Shown: in pieces, positions 27,301 to 34,817 of the stretch
Numbering within the stretch: position 1 is the first letter of the stretch
Layout of the letters: each line of letters begins with the position of its first letter
Made by a program: the position numbers and the translations under genes
Source: Bog-756 sp963776225
GTDB taxonomy: Bacteria; Actinomycetota; Acidimicrobiia; Acidimicrobiales; RAAP-2
Length of the DNA stretch: 64,000 nt
Direction of reading: 5' to 3'
Assembly: GCA_963776225.1 (NCBI GenBank)
Contig: CAVZLL010000001.1
Span: forward strand, 877,106-941,105
Notes under the pieces: generated by a model
What the model was told of the DNA's origin: nothing
What the model saw: only the letters and a program-made list of their open reading frames with translations
Database searches by the model: none

Positions 27301-29072
27301 TCACCAACAGCGGCAACGTGACCCTCACCGATGTGACGGTCACCGATAACATGGTGGCGGCATCCGCTATCAACTGCGGCGGCAGCTCCAACGTCCTCCC
27401 CTCGTTGGCACCCGGGTCGACGGTCACCTGCACCGCCACCGGGACCACGGTCGCCGGCAGCTATGCAAACACGGGCACCGTGACCGGGACCACGCCGACC
27501 AGCGGGAGCGTCCAAGCCAGTGACAACAGTGGCTACTACGGCGTGCAGGATCTGTCGGTCACCAAGACCGCCGACCCCACCCTCACCCGCACCTATGACT
27601 GGTCGGTGGCCAAGCGGGCCTCACCACCGCTCATCGAGCGGGTCACCGGAGGCACGGCCACGGCGGGCTTCATCGTGACCGCCACCCAGGCCGGCCACAC
27701 CGACGGCCGCTGGAAGGTGAGTGGCACCATCACGGTGACCAATCCCAACAGTAACGAGACGATCACCGCCCAGGTGAGCGACGCCGTCGACAACGGGGGC
27801 ACCTGCCTGGTGGCCGGGTCGTCGTCCGATGCGGTCCCTGTGGCGGCATCCGGCGCTGCGAGCGTCGCCTATGTCTGCACCTACGCGTCGGCGCCCACGT
27901 CGGCCAACGGGACCAATACCGCCACTGCCACCTGGGACCGGTCAGCGGCCGACACCCCGCAAGGCTCGGCCACCGGGAACGCAACCTTCACCTTCGGCAC
28001 CGGATCGGTGGGGAACCCGGACAAGGCCGACCAGTGCATCCTCGTCACCGACACCTTCAACGGCGGTCCGGCGACCACGCTCGGCACCGACTGCGTCGGG
28101 GTCGATCCGGTCACCGACAACTTCGCCTACACCCAGCCGGTCACCGTGCCGATGGGCCTGACCACGCCGGCCACCCTCCCGGGCACGACGATCACGCCGA
28201 CCACCGTGAGCTTCGCGATCCCGTCTGCAGGCAACTGGGGGTTGGTCCTGACCCTGCTGGACGGCCACACCCTGGCCTACGTCAAGGGGACGTCCGGCAC
28301 GCTGTCGGTCCGGGTCCCGACCTCGGACACCTGCCAGTACCAGTACGACGTCCTGAAGAACGGGCAGTTCTACGAAGGCGCGAAGACGACCATCCCCCGC
28401 TGCGGAGGCCAGCCCAACTGCCTGACCTACCCGAACACGGCCACCCTCGTCCCGACCGGGCAGTCGGCCTCGGCCAGTGTCGAGACCTGTGGGGCGGCGG
28501 TCACCGGTGCCGAGGGCATGTCGTCCTGGAAGACGACCCTCCAGGGCGTCATCACCGGCGGGGCGAGCACCGGCGGGGTGTGCAACTCGGCCACCTGGCT
28601 CCGAAGATTCGCCCCGTTCCAGGACCTCGGTGCGACAGCCAGGTGCACCGCGGTCGGGACCTACGTGACCAAGGTGATCGATGCTGCCACGCCGACCTCG
28701 ATGCCCACCATGCTCAAGGCCCAGATGCTGGCGACCGCCCTCAACGTCTACTTCAGCAACCCGAAACTGGGTGGCGACAAGATCGCCGCACCGGCGCCCA
28801 TCGACCGGCTCTCGGTCGACCTGACCAAGGTGTGCAGCATGGTGGACACCGCCCACGGCTCGACATGCGGGAACCCGTTCGCCGACACCGCGACCGACGG
28901 TCACAATGCATGGGGCGGTGCCCCGAGGCTCACGGTGGCTGCCCTCCTCCTCTACGCCGCGAGCAAGTCGAACGTCGGTGGGACGGTCTGGTACGGAAGC
29001 GTGGCAGCCGCCCAGCAGGACGCCAAGAACACCTTTGACGCCATCAACAACCTGGCGGCGTTCGTGCCGTAG
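21366..29072 (+). CDS. giant secreted DUF11-repeat protein
   Basis: A 2568-residue exported protein. A signal peptide (residues 1-34) is followed by a beta-propeller-like DUF6923-type domain (about 35-285), then 16 consecutive DUF11-like beta-sandwich repeats of about 110 residues (288 to about 2058), each with a Cys pair around SCPDSSLAPGASETCTGSY and the phrase YLVxNTGTTTISxIxVSDN. Repeats 7-9 are identical. The C-terminal 500 residues are a different, Cys-containing region with no LPXTG motif or membrane helix, so anchoring is not obvious. Such proteins are thought to be surface or sheath components. No neighbouring sortase or pilin genes are present. A weak GGCGGAGG lies about 11-18 bases before the ATG. 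An inverted-repeat terminator follows. Confidence 0.9.
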   Translation: MSARRRTEIVLASLVVLVASTASLVATSTAATAAPGPAFTCATPTYFLSQGTQTASDPTKTQLYTSTAETGTTVYTTLGSPQPEVYNALGFDPLNQYLYSTLLGGNVLYQIDDTGTANSLGAISGYTAVPDQPADGAFDASGNYWITGGNGSTTAYEINVTSTPPKVISSLALTQSWQPIDYTLNGGFMWGLYNRTLYRLNMATGTVSTFNGPSGLEDEDSGNYGAAWTYDNGNLGFSNNANGSVYQISVTNPSSSTPSFALLDMSTGPVAGQSNDGATCEPVAPPSTDLSIAKSGPATVQPGGLVTWTLVVKNNGPNNSQGFAVDDTVPSGYTNVTANSGCMVAGTSVTCAGAALANGASTTVTLTADAPSTYGTCTTNNATVTADQMDPNSANNASSVQTCTMGKINISKSASPGSYTAAGQTIHYSYLVTNGSSSNMTGITVTDPMAGLSAISCPSTTLAAGASETCTATYTTKGSDVTIGTISNTGTANGTVNGGQVTASSSLTIPYSALTLAKTAVTTGYSASGQALTYNYLVTNAGKSTINSIAISDSKVPAASLTCPSPSLASGASEICTGTYVTTAADMTAGSVTNTATATGTDSVGNGVTSNQSHATVSARTSSLSLVKSSTTSGYSAAGQTLSYDYVVKNNGTTTINAITVSDNKVAPANLTCPGSSLAAGASETCTGTYVTTQTNVDAGSVTNTATAGGTDQYGLPITSNPSSVTVPTAGTTSSLSLTKTATVGGYSAAGQTLSYDYLVKNTGTTTISDITISDNLVAAANLTCPQPSLAPGASETCTGTYVTIQANVDAGSVTNVATAGGTNPSDTPVTSNQSTATVTANGAASSLSLVKSSTTSGYSAAGQTLSYDYLVKNTGTTTISDITISDNLIATVSCPPGPLAPGDSETCTGSYSVTQADVDAGFVTNNATAIGTDPSNEPVTSNKSTVTVTAHGTTSSLSLTKSTTTPSYSAAGQTLSYDYLVKNTGTTTISTIGVSDNRIATVSCPDSSLAPGASETCTGSYTTTQVDVDTGSVTNAATASGTNPASSPITSNPSTVTVPASGATSSLSLTKSTTTPSYSAAGQTLSYDYLVKNTGTTTISTIGVSDNRIATVSCPDSSLAPGASETCTGSYTTTQVDVDTGSVTNAATASGTNPASSPITSNPSTVTVPASGATSSLSLTKSTTTPSYSAAGQTLSYDYLVKNTGTTTISTIGVSDNRIATVSCPDSSLAPGASETCTGSYTTTQVDVDTGSVTNAATASGTNPASSPITSNPSTVTVPASGATSSLSLTKSTTTPSYSAAGQTLSYDYLVKNTGTTTISGLGVTDTLVSPANLSCPDSSLAPGASETCTGSYTTTQVDVDAGSVTNIANATGTDAHDNPVVSPGSTVTVPAVGTTSSLSLTKSSISNGYSAAGGTLSYNYLVTNTGTTTISSIAVSDNRIAAVSCPASSLAPGGSETCTGSYTTTQADVDAGQVTNTARASGTNPANSPVTSNPSTVTVPAKGTTSALSLVKSTTTSGYASAGDFVFYGYLVTNTGTTTVSSISISDNQLAPADLSCPDSSLAPGAHETCTGTYITTQADVDAGSVTNRATASGTDPHGSPVTSNPSTVTVRAAGTTSSLSLTKTAVTPSYSAAGQTLTYNYLVTNTGTTTISAIAVSDNVIATVSCPDPALAPGDSETCSGNDTTTQADVDAGSVTNTATASGTDPYNNPVTSNRSTVTVPAKGTTSSLSLTKTAVTPSYSAAGQTLTYNYLVTNTGTTTISAIAVSDNVIAKVSCPDPSLAPGDSETCSGNDTTTQADVDAGSVTNTATASGTDPQHNPVTSNPSKAIVPARGATAALSLVKSALTGGYSVPGETLSYDYLVTNTGTTTISSIAVTDDHVAPADLSCPKSSLAPTSSETCTGTYKTTQVDVDTGSVTNTATASGTDPQHNPVTSNQSIATVPASSSPSISIDKTTNGSDGLDIPLGAAVTWAYRVTNSGNVTLTDVTVTDNMVAASAINCGGSSNVLPSLAPGSTVTCTATGTTVAGSYANTGTVTGTTPTSGSVQASDNSGYYGVQDLSVTKTADPTLTRTYDWSVAKRASPPLIERVTGGTATAGFIVTATQAGHTDGRWKVSGTITVTNPNSNETITAQVSDAVDNGGTCLVAGSSSDAVPVAASGAASVAYVCTYASAPTSANGTNTATATWDRSAADTPQGSATGNATFTFGTGSVGNPDKADQCILVTDTFNGGPATTLGTDCVGVDPVTDNFAYTQPVTVPMGLTTPATLPGTTITPTTVSFAIPSAGNWGLVLTLLDGHTLAYVKGTSGTLSVRVPTSDTCQYQYDVLKNGQFYEGAKTTIPRCGGQPNCLTYPNTATLVPTGQSASASVETCGAAVTGAEGMSSWKTTLQGVITGGASTGGVCNSATWLRRFAPFQDLGATARCTAVGTYVTKVIDAATPTSMPTMLKAQMLATALNVYFSNPKLGGDKIAAPAPIDRLSVDLTKVCSMVDTAHGSTCGNPFADTATDGHNAWGGAPRLTVAALLLYAASKSNVGGTVWYGSVAAAQQDAKNTFDAINNLAAFVP
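24228..25325 (+). repeat. 3.3 identical copies of a 330-bp coding repeat
   Basis: Within the DUF11 gene, the units starting at 24231, 24561 and 24891 appear identical base for base over 330 bp, and a fourth copy starting at 25221 stays identical for about 105 bases and then diverges at 25326. The unit is exactly one DUF11 repeat (110 codons), so the reading frame is kept. Other repeats in the gene differ at many sites. Confidence 0.9.
26221..26880 (+). repeat. near-identical pair of 330-bp coding repeats
   Basis: Units at 26221-26550 and 26551-26880 are nearly identical, again with a 330-bp period, and differ at scattered positions and more in the last third. They look like a duplication older than the 24.2-25.3 kb array or one being homogenised. 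Confidence 0.8.
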
Positions 29073-29137
29073 GGCCGACAAACAATTCTTCCGGCGTCGA
29101 ACGCCCCGGGCCGCACCAGCCGGGGGTCTCCGACGAC

Positions 29138-29164
29138 GGTTCCGGGGCACGGGGCCCCGAAACC
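29138..29164 (+). terminator. hairpin after the DUF11 gene
   Basis: GGTTCCGGGGC (29138-29148) pairs with GCCCCGAAACC (29154-29164) with one mismatch around a 5-base loop. It lies about 65 bases after the stop and just before the next gene's start. Confidence 0.5.
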
Positions 29165-29176
29165 GGGCACACTGCA

Positions 29177-30385
29177 GTGGTGCAGCGAGATCGGTCGACT
29201 CGGGGCGGCCGGTCCGCCGACTGCGTGGTGGTTGGCGGCGGCCTGGTGGGGACGGCCCTCGCCTACGAGCTGGCCTGCCGTGGGGCCTCGGTCGTGGTCC
29301 TCGACCGCCACGACCCGGGGCGGGCGAGCGACGCCGGGGCGGGCATCCTCTCACCGGAGACCAACCTGGACCCCGCACCGGGCCTCTTCGCCGTCGGGCG
29401 CGCCGCGGCGAGGCACTACGAGCGCCTGGTCGACCGGCTGGGTGCCGATGGGTGCGCCGACACCGGGTACGCCCGGACCGGTTCGTTGCTGGTCGCCGAG
29501 CGCCCGGGTGACGACGCCACCATGACGACGGCGTCGGAGCTGATCCTGGGGCGAGAGGTCGGGGTGGAAGAACTGGATCCGGAAGCGGCTCGCCGTCGCG
29601 TTCCGGTCCTCGGCACCGTGCGGCGGGCGCTCTACAACCCGCACGGGCGGCGGGTGGACGGCAGGGTCCTGCGTGGTGCCCTGCAAGCGGCCGCCGAACG
29701 ACGGGGGGTGCGGTGGCAGCAGGGTGGGGTCACCGGGATCGTCGGTGGTCCCGGCTCGGGGCGGGTGCGGGCGGTGCGGACCGATCGCGGCGACCTCCCG
29801 GTCGGGGCGGTGGCCCTCTGCGGCGGGGCCTGGACCGAAGAGCTGGCCGGCGGCCTCCGGGCGACCCTGCCGGTCGGGCCCCTCAAAGGCCAGATCGTCC
29901 ATCTCCATCTGCCGGATGCCGACACGTCGACCTGGGCCATCGTCCAGCCGGTGCTCGGCTTCTACCTGGTCCCGTGGCCGGGCGGCAGGGTGGCCTGCGG
30001 CGGGACCATGGAGGCCGCGGCCGGCTTCGACCACCGGGTGACCGCCGACGGGGTGCACCAGCTGCTGCGCGAGTGCCTGAGAACCGCCCCCGGCATGGCC
30101 GCGGCCGAGTTGGTCGAGGTGCGTGTCGGGTCCCGGCCGGTCAGCGCGGACGGGGTGCCGCTGGTCGGCCCGGTCCCCGGGTGGTCGAACGCCTTCGTCG
30201 CCACCGGCCACGGGGCGGAGGGACTGCTGCTCGGTCCGTTGAGCGCGGCGCTCCTGGCGGACCAGATGGTCGAGGCGTCGGGCGCCGGGCTGGCGGGGGC
30301 AGGACAGCTCGCCCCCGGCCCACCCTGGGATCCCGCGGTGGCCGAGGAGCTCACCAGGTGGTCCCCCGACCGCTTCGCCTCCTGA
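29177..30385 (+). CDS. FAD-dependent amine oxidase/dehydrogenase (DAO family)
   Basis: A 402-residue flavoenzyme of the D-amino-acid-oxidase/glycine-oxidase (DAO) superfamily. The dinucleotide-binding motif VVVGGGLVGTALAYELA is at residues 16-32, followed by a VLDRHDPGR acidic strand. A second FAD contact lies near GSRPVSADGVPLVGPVPG and the C-terminal signature is ATGHGAEGLLLGP. The family oxidises the C-N bond of amino acids such as glycine, sarcosine or D-amino acids; ThiO-like glycine oxidase is one possibility, but no thiamine genes are nearby. The start is one of two adjacent GTG codons (29177 or 29180). It appears to be a single-gene unit. Confidence 0.8.
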   Translation: MVQRDRSTRGGRSADCVVVGGGLVGTALAYELACRGASVVVLDRHDPGRASDAGAGILSPETNLDPAPGLFAVGRAAARHYERLVDRLGADGCADTGYARTGSLLVAERPGDDATMTTASELILGREVGVEELDPEAARRRVPVLGTVRRALYNPHGRRVDGRVLRGALQAAAERRGVRWQQGGVTGIVGGPGSGRVRAVRTDRGDLPVGAVALCGGAWTEELAGGLRATLPVGPLKGQIVHLHLPDADTSTWAIVQPVLGFYLVPWPGGRVACGGTMEAAAGFDHRVTADGVHQLLRECLRTAPGMAAAELVEVRVGSRPVSADGVPLVGPVPGWSNAFVATGHGAEGLLLGPLSAALLADQMVEASGAGLAGAGQLAPGPPWDPAVAEELTRWSPDRFAS

Positions 30386-30424
30386 CCGGCGGCCTGATCG
30401 GGCGACGGAAACGACCTGTCGAGG

Positions 30425-31717
30425 TCAGCTCGGGCAGGTGGTGACCTGCACTCCGGGTAACCCCACCGGCGCGTACGGGTCGGGATCGGTGTCCCCTGCG
30501 AAGCGATCGCGGATCCAGTGCACCATGTCGTCGAAGGAGGGACCGATCACTCCCGCATGGCTCTGGCCCGGATAGACCCAGCGTTCGAGGTCCTGGCCCA
30601 ATGTGCAGAGATGCGATGCCAGGATCTGTGTGGACGCCACCGGGATCTGCTCGTCGGCTCCGCCTTGGATCATGAGCAGCGGCACGGTGCTGGCCGAGGC
30701 GAAGGTCTCCGGGTCGTTCTCGCTGAGGAGCTTCCCCCATGCGGGCACGGCGAACGGGTCGGTCTTTGCGAACTGTGCGGTGGAGTACTTGTCGACCACC
30801 CTGGCCAGATAGTCGGAGCACCCCTTGTCCAGCTCGGGGAGCAGGCTGATCCCGAGGGGGGTCAGGACCTGGGAGACCGGTGCCGCCCTGTCGCCATAGG
30901 CGGACTGGTACGCGCCGGCCACCATGAACAGGTAGTACCGGTACGGGCTCGTCTTGAGGAAGTCGTAGATCAAGTTGAACTGGGAGGGAGGTGCTCCGGC
31001 GACCACGCCGTCCAAGTGGAGGTCCGGCGCGTACGAGGTCCCGATGTCGAGGGCGAACATCGCGGTCTGCCCACCTTCGGAATGACCCCACACCACGTAG
31101 TTCGTGCTGGCATGGGCGGCCGCAAGATGGTGCGCTGCACGGACGATGTCGATGGTGTTGCGCGCGGCGCTCACACCGACGATGTAGGGCAGAAGACCGG
31201 GTGTGCCCTCACCTTGGTAGTCGCTGGCGGTGACCTCCCACCCTTGGTCGAGCAGGCCGTTGGTCAGCGGCACGGCTTGGGTCGGATCGAGTGAGGGGGC
31301 GCATTGGTCCGCCATGCCGTTCGTGCCGTGACCCCAGCTCACCACCGGGTATCCGCCCGGCGGCGCAGGGTGATCAGGGACGACCACCAGGCCCGTCACG
31401 ACCACCGGCGTGCTGCGCACCGACTCCGACAGGTACATGACCCTGTAGACGGTGCCGTGCAGTCCACTGATTCCCGCCATCTTCTCGGACTTCACGAGGG
31501 TTCCGGGTGGTCCCGATGGCAGCGGTTGCGGAACGGAGTAGAACGCGGGCAGGCCGGCGGGCGCAGGCAGCGAAGACGGGCTCGAGGAGCCACAAGCCGC
31601 GCCCACGATGCACACCATGATCAGCGTCACAACCGGTGGCAGCGCTCGTGGGCGTGTTCGCCCGGATCCGGGGACCTGTCCACGTTCGACCTCGCGGCTG
31701 CGCTGCATCTTCTTCAT
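30425..31717 (-). CDS. secretory lipase lipoprotein
   Basis: A 430-residue protein begun at the ATG giving MKKMQRSREVERG, which has a GGGGG motif four to eight bases upstream; a GTG eight codons earlier is also open. A signal sequence ends in the lipobox GAAC. The mature part resembles the fungal/actinobacterial secretory lipase (LIP) family: the nucleophile elbow GHSEGG (about residue 208), a downstream GGADEQIPV containing the acid residue and a late QSHAGV containing the histidine, so the catalytic triad appears complete. An extracellular triacylglycerol or ester hydrolase is expected. The gene is convergent with the DAO-family gene and is followed upstream by a nucleoside-hydrolase-like gene on the same strand. 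Confidence 0.83.
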   Translation of the reverse strand: MKKMQRSREVERGQVPGSGRTRPRALPPVVTLIMVCIVGAACGSSSPSSLPAPAGLPAFYSVPQPLPSGPPGTLVKSEKMAGISGLHGTVYRVMYLSESVRSTPVVVTGLVVVPDHPAPPGGYPVVSWGHGTNGMADQCAPSLDPTQAVPLTNGLLDQGWEVTASDYQGEGTPGLLPYIVGVSAARNTIDIVRAAHHLAAAHASTNYVVWGHSEGGQTAMFALDIGTSYAPDLHLDGVVAGAPPSQFNLIYDFLKTSPYRYYLFMVAGAYQSAYGDRAAPVSQVLTPLGISLLPELDKGCSDYLARVVDKYSTAQFAKTDPFAVPAWGKLLSENDPETFASASTVPLLMIQGGADEQIPVASTQILASHLCTLGQDLERWVYPGQSHAGVIGPSFDDMVHWIRDRFAGDTDPDPYAPVGLPGVQVTTCPS

Positions 31718-31797
31718 GATCCCCCGATCCGGCACGACCAACCGTAGGTGTGGTCACACATGCTGCCTCAACGAGCGTCGCGGTCGGGTGATTGTCT

Positions 31798-32841
31798 CTA
31801 CGAGTGCGCTTCGATCAGTGTGTTGATCTTCCGGTTCAAGGCCCCTTGGTCGACCACGTGGACATAGAGATCATGAGTGCGGCTCGGATCGGCTTTCCAG
31901 GACAGCCCTCCCTGGGCGTTGATATAGGCCGCACCGCCTTGACCCAGTTCCGAGAAGGTGCCCTGTGTTCCCCCGACCGCGTAGAGGAGCGTGGGGCCAT
32001 CCCAGTCGCCGTCACCGGGTGGTCCACAGTGGAATTCCCACTGGTACACGATGCGCATCGGGTTGTCCGGTCTCACGGAGGTACAGAGTCCTCCTCCGAC
32101 CTTGGTCTGGATCCCGACGTAGCCGTCGACCCACGCGATCGGTGTGGGCCAGTCCGTGCCGTTCACGACGTAGCTCGCCGAGGCCGGGTCCAGTTTCTGG
32201 TTGGTGACGGCAGGGGCACCGCCGGGGAACAGTCCGTCCTCGATCACCAACCGCTTCACCTTCGCCTGGAGCAGTGCCCGTCCGTCGAGCGGGCTGCCTT
32301 GCCCCGTTGTCGACCGCAGCAATCCTGCCAGGTTGGTATAGGCACCGATCGCGACAATGGTCACGCTGTGATTCGGTTGGTTCGCCAAGAGGTGGCGGAA
32401 GAGGGGGACCGCCCCTTGTACGTCGTTGCTCGATCGAACGGCATGAGGGAGCTTGTCGACCAGGTCGTTGGTATAGCCATGGGGTGCCGTATCCGCCGTG
32501 CTGCCGGCGACCGCGCCCAATGGGATATGCGGATGGCCGTAGGCGGTGTCGATGGCATCGATGGCAGCGACGGCGAGCGGGTTCGGGATGTCCGACATGA
32601 TCCCGAGAATGTGCACAGAGCCCCGTTGTTGCAGGACGTTCGCCATGCCGATCGCGGTGACGTCATCCCACCAAAGGGACAGGTCGGAGTCGATGATGAT
32701 TCGTGGAACGGTCGAGGGGCGCGCTCCGCTCTCGGGGGTCTGAGACCCGGCGAGCGTGAAGGACAGAAGGGCACCGAGCACGACGGCAATTGCAATGAGC
32801 GCCAGCGACAGAGCTACCACCCGACGTCTTCTCATTGCCAT
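31798..32841 (-). CDS. membrane-anchored nucleoside-hydrolase-like protein
   Basis: A 347-residue protein with an N-terminal anchor or signal (RRRRVVALSLALIAIAVVLG). The mature part follows the inosine-uridine nucleoside hydrolase fold: the calcium-binding Asp cluster appears as IIIDSDLSLWWDD (Asp51, Asp53, Asp59, Asp60), then IPNPLAVAAIDAIDTAYG, VTIVAIGAYTNLA, and a C-terminal region with GDGDWDGP. In the usual motif DTDPGxDD the second pair of aspartates is four residues after the first; here two extra residues intervene, so catalysis is uncertain. It may cleave extracellular nucleosides for salvage or have another sugar-binding role. The 80-base gap to the lipase gene is compatible with co-transcription. 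Confidence 0.75.
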   Translation of the reverse strand: MAMRRRRVVALSLALIAIAVVLGALLSFTLAGSQTPESGARPSTVPRIIIDSDLSLWWDDVTAIGMANVLQQRGSVHILGIMSDIPNPLAVAAIDAIDTAYGHPHIPLGAVAGSTADTAPHGYTNDLVDKLPHAVRSSNDVQGAVPLFRHLLANQPNHSVTIVAIGAYTNLAGLLRSTTGQGSPLDGRALLQAKVKRLVIEDGLFPGGAPAVTNQKLDPASASYVVNGTDWPTPIAWVDGYVGIQTKVGGGLCTSVRPDNPMRIVYQWEFHCGPPGDGDWDGPTLLYAVGGTQGTFSELGQGGAAYINAQGGLSWKADPSRTHDLYVHVVDQGALNRKINTLIEAHS

Positions 32842-32874
32842 CGCTTCTTCAAGCTAGTACCCCCTCGGGGTTGG

Positions 32875-33147
32875 CTATCCAACGACCGTGAGCTTCCAGA
32901 CGAGCGGTGCCCCGGGGACGGGGGTGCACGGAGTCGGGGTGCACACGTCCGGACCGGCGACGAAGGGCACGTCGACGGTGGCGGTTCCGGTTGCGACCGC
33001 TCGGAGAGTCGCCATGAAGCTGGTGCCGGAGGAGTGGCTCGCCGCGAGAGTGACGACGTGCGTGTTCGAGATCCCGGGTGGCCCCGGCCACGTACCACCG
33101 GACATGGCCTCACCTCCGGCCAGCACGATGGTGGAGCCGACCGTCAC
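32875..33147 (-). CDS. C-terminal half of a split lipoprotein, or coupled second ORF
   Basis: A 90-residue frame beginning at GTG, whose GTGA overlaps the stop of the next frame upstream. The sequence MTVGSTIVLAGGEAMSGGTW ... PGAPLVWKLTVVG is beta-strand-like, ends in a VWKLTVVG strand and has a Cys pair in DVCTPTPCTP. It has no signal of its own. Together with the signal-peptide frame at 33144-33368 it would make one exported lipoprotein of about 160 residues if a -1 frameshift joined them. Either a true two-ORF coupling or a frameshifted gene fits; the lack of any export signal on this half favours a broken or recoded single gene. Confidence 0.5.
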   Translation of the reverse strand: MTVGSTIVLAGGEAMSGGTWPGPPGISNTHVVTLAASHSSGTSFMATLRAVATGTATVDVPFVAGPDVCTPTPCTPVPGAPLVWKLTVVG

Positions 33148-33368
33148 GCAGGTGCGGTCGGTCCCTCACCTGACTGCTCCCTCACGTTGACAGTTCCGCT
33201 CGGACAAGCGGGACGGGCTGGAGCCGGAGCAGCTCCGGTCGGTCCTTCGGTGGTCTGGGTGGGTTGCGGATGCGGGACGGGTTGCGTGTTGCCCGATGCC
33301 GACGGCGATGAGCACCCTGCGATGAACAGACTCGTTGCTGTCAGGACGGCCGGTCGCCAATTCGTCAC
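33144..33368 (-). CDS. N-terminal half of a split lipoprotein
   Basis: A 74-residue frame starting MTNWRPAVLTATSLFIAGCSS, a clean lipoprotein signal with the Cys near residue 19. It is followed by a Pro/Thr-rich linker and a short segment PACPSGTVNVREQSGEGPTAPA before the stop. As it stands the mature protein would be only a linker, which is unusual. The stop overlaps the GTG of the 90-residue frame. The pair sits downstream of the SnoaL-like gene on the same strand. Confidence 0.5.
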   Translation of the reverse strand: MTNWRPAVLTATSLFIAGCSSPSASGNTQPVPHPQPTQTTEGPTGAAPAPARPACPSGTVNVREQSGEGPTAPA

Positions 33369-33383
33369 CTGATCAACGAGGGC

Positions 33384-33761
33384 TCATCCCATGCTGGCGA
33401 TGGCGCTGGTCCTGTCCTCGAACCCCCGGATATCGGAGACAAGTCCCCGACTCACGGTGAGCACCTGCCACCGTGGGGAGCCGCCGGCGTCCGCCACGTC
33501 CCGAGGACCGACCACGAGGCCGACGAGGATCTTGTTGCCCCGGACCACGGTCTCGGTGACCCCGGCCGGCACTCCGTCTGCCCGGCCCCGGTACCACGCG
33601 AGAACCTGGTGGCGATTCCGGCAGCCCGGATTCGAATCGTCCGGCGCTCCCCAGGTGACGTCGGGGTCGAGCAGGTCCTTGTACGTTTCCAGGTCTGCTG
33701 ACTGGAGGGCGGTCCGGACGTGTGCAGCGATCAGCTCCATCTGTGCAGAGTCGGTTGGCAT
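33384..33761 (-). CDS. SnoaL/NTF2-like protein
   Basis: A 125-residue protein with the NTF2-like cone fold suggested by MELIAAHVRTALQSADLETYKDLLDPDVTWGAP and the closing strand WQVLTVSRGLVSDIRGFEDR. SnoaL-like proteins include polyketide cyclases, limonene epoxide hydrolases, dehydratases and many binding proteins, so the reaction cannot be assigned. There is no signal peptide. It is separated by about 110 bases from the hotdog-fold gene on the same strand. The length is normal for the family. Confidence 0.7.
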   Translation of the reverse strand: MPTDSAQMELIAAHVRTALQSADLETYKDLLDPDVTWGAPDDSNPGCRNRHQVLAWYRGRADGVPAGVTETVVRGNKILVGLVVGPRDVADAGGSPRWQVLTVSRGLVSDIRGFEDRTSAIASMG

Positions 33762-33873
33762 GTCTCGTGACCCTCCTTGCGCTGGCCTGTTCCTCGTTCT
33801 GTCAAGAAACGGCCGGTTCTACCCGGGTCGCATGGTGATACGGCGGCCCAGGCAGAGCCACCACGGGATCGCC

Positions 33874-34734
33874 CTACTCGACGATGGTGAACGTCGCCGC
33901 GCCGGACGTCACGGCCCGGCTGGCACCTTCATCGATCATCAGCATCTGCACGCCGACCCGGCCACCGGCCCCGCGAACCGCCTCGCCGTCGACCCGGAAC
34001 GGCCCGATCTTGCCCCGGGCGAGGAACATGACGTGCCACGTACCGAGCTGAAGGCGATCCGTGCCGACGAGGTCGGCAGCGAGATCCATGGCCGCTGCCT
34101 CGAGCACGACGTGCTGTGGACCGATGTGGAGTGCTGCGTCGGGTGACGCGAACCCTCCGGAGAGCTCGGGGAGCGTCCAGTGGCCGTCAGGACGACGGTA
34201 GGCGCCGAACACCTGCCAGAGGGGTGGCAGCTCCGGCGAATCGATGATGTCAATGGGGTTCTCGGTCATCTTCTCCAACCCCTCGGGCACGTCGCCGATA
34301 CTGATGCCCTGACCCTCGGTGAAGGCGATCACCCGATCGGGGTAATCGGCGTCGACGATGCGCGACCGGCTGAAGCCGAGCTGGCGCCCGAGTCTCAACG
34401 TCTCCGATCTGACCTCGATGCGCTGCGTGTCGTACCCAGGATCGAGGATGAACGCACTGTGGATCACCGGGTTGGGCACGGCCTCCAGATCGGAGCGTCC
34501 CCCGCCTTCCGGCGAGCAGATGGCGATCGGGGCGACCATCAGTCCGCCGGTCGAGTTCCTGAAGTCATGGCGGACCCTGACGATGTTGTCATCTTCGACG
34601 CCCACGTCCATCGATCCGTACCGTCGTCCTATGTACCGGTAGGTGAGCAGACCTGTCCACCGGCGCTCCAGCTCGGCGGCATAGGCGTCCTTGTCTTCCT
34701 TGAGTTCCCGGATGTCCTTCATTCGCTCGCTCAC
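33874..34734 (-). CDS. double-hotdog thioesterase-like protein
   Basis: A 286-residue cytoplasmic protein. The C-terminal 90 residues (AALHIGPQHVVLEAAAMDLAAD ... GPFRVDGEAVRGAGGRVGVQMLMIDEG) have the strand pattern of PaaI-like hotdog domains, and residues 50-170 appear to be a second, more divergent hotdog. Two such domains in tandem occur in acyl-CoA thioesterases and dehydratases. Catalytic residues are not identifiable by eye. It lies in a leftward stretch with a hydroxyacid dehydrogenase and a Rieske oxygenase, which suggests a role in degradation of a CoA-linked compound, but this is inference. Confidence 0.55.
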   Translation of the reverse strand: MSERMKDIRELKEDKDAYAAELERRWTGLLTYRYIGRRYGSMDVGVEDDNIVRVRHDFRNSTGGLMVAPIAICSPEGGGRSDLEAVPNPVIHSAFILDPGYDTQRIEVRSETLRLGRQLGFSRSRIVDADYPDRVIAFTEGQGISIGDVPEGLEKMTENPIDIIDSPELPPLWQVFGAYRRPDGHWTLPELSGGFASPDAALHIGPQHVVLEAAAMDLAADLVGTDRLQLGTWHVMFLARGKIGPFRVDGEAVRGAGGRVGVQMLMIDEGASRAVTSGAATFTIVE

Positions 34735-34817
34735 TCCATCAAGTTGCTCAGTGGTGCGCTGTGTGCGAAGACCGCCCGAGTCGGCTGATGCCGGGAGGTC
34801 CGGCCATGGTCGGTCGA

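Noticed and set aside
22103..29378. Long minus-strand open frames opposite the DUF11 gene
   Set aside because: They are Gly/Arg/His-rich mirror frames produced by the strong third-position GC bias of the repeat gene and show no family motifs.
30413..30426. GACCT-GTCG-AGGTC hairpin between the DAO-family and lipase genes as a terminator
   Set aside because: The stem is only 5 bp and overlaps the lipase stop; it is too weak to call.
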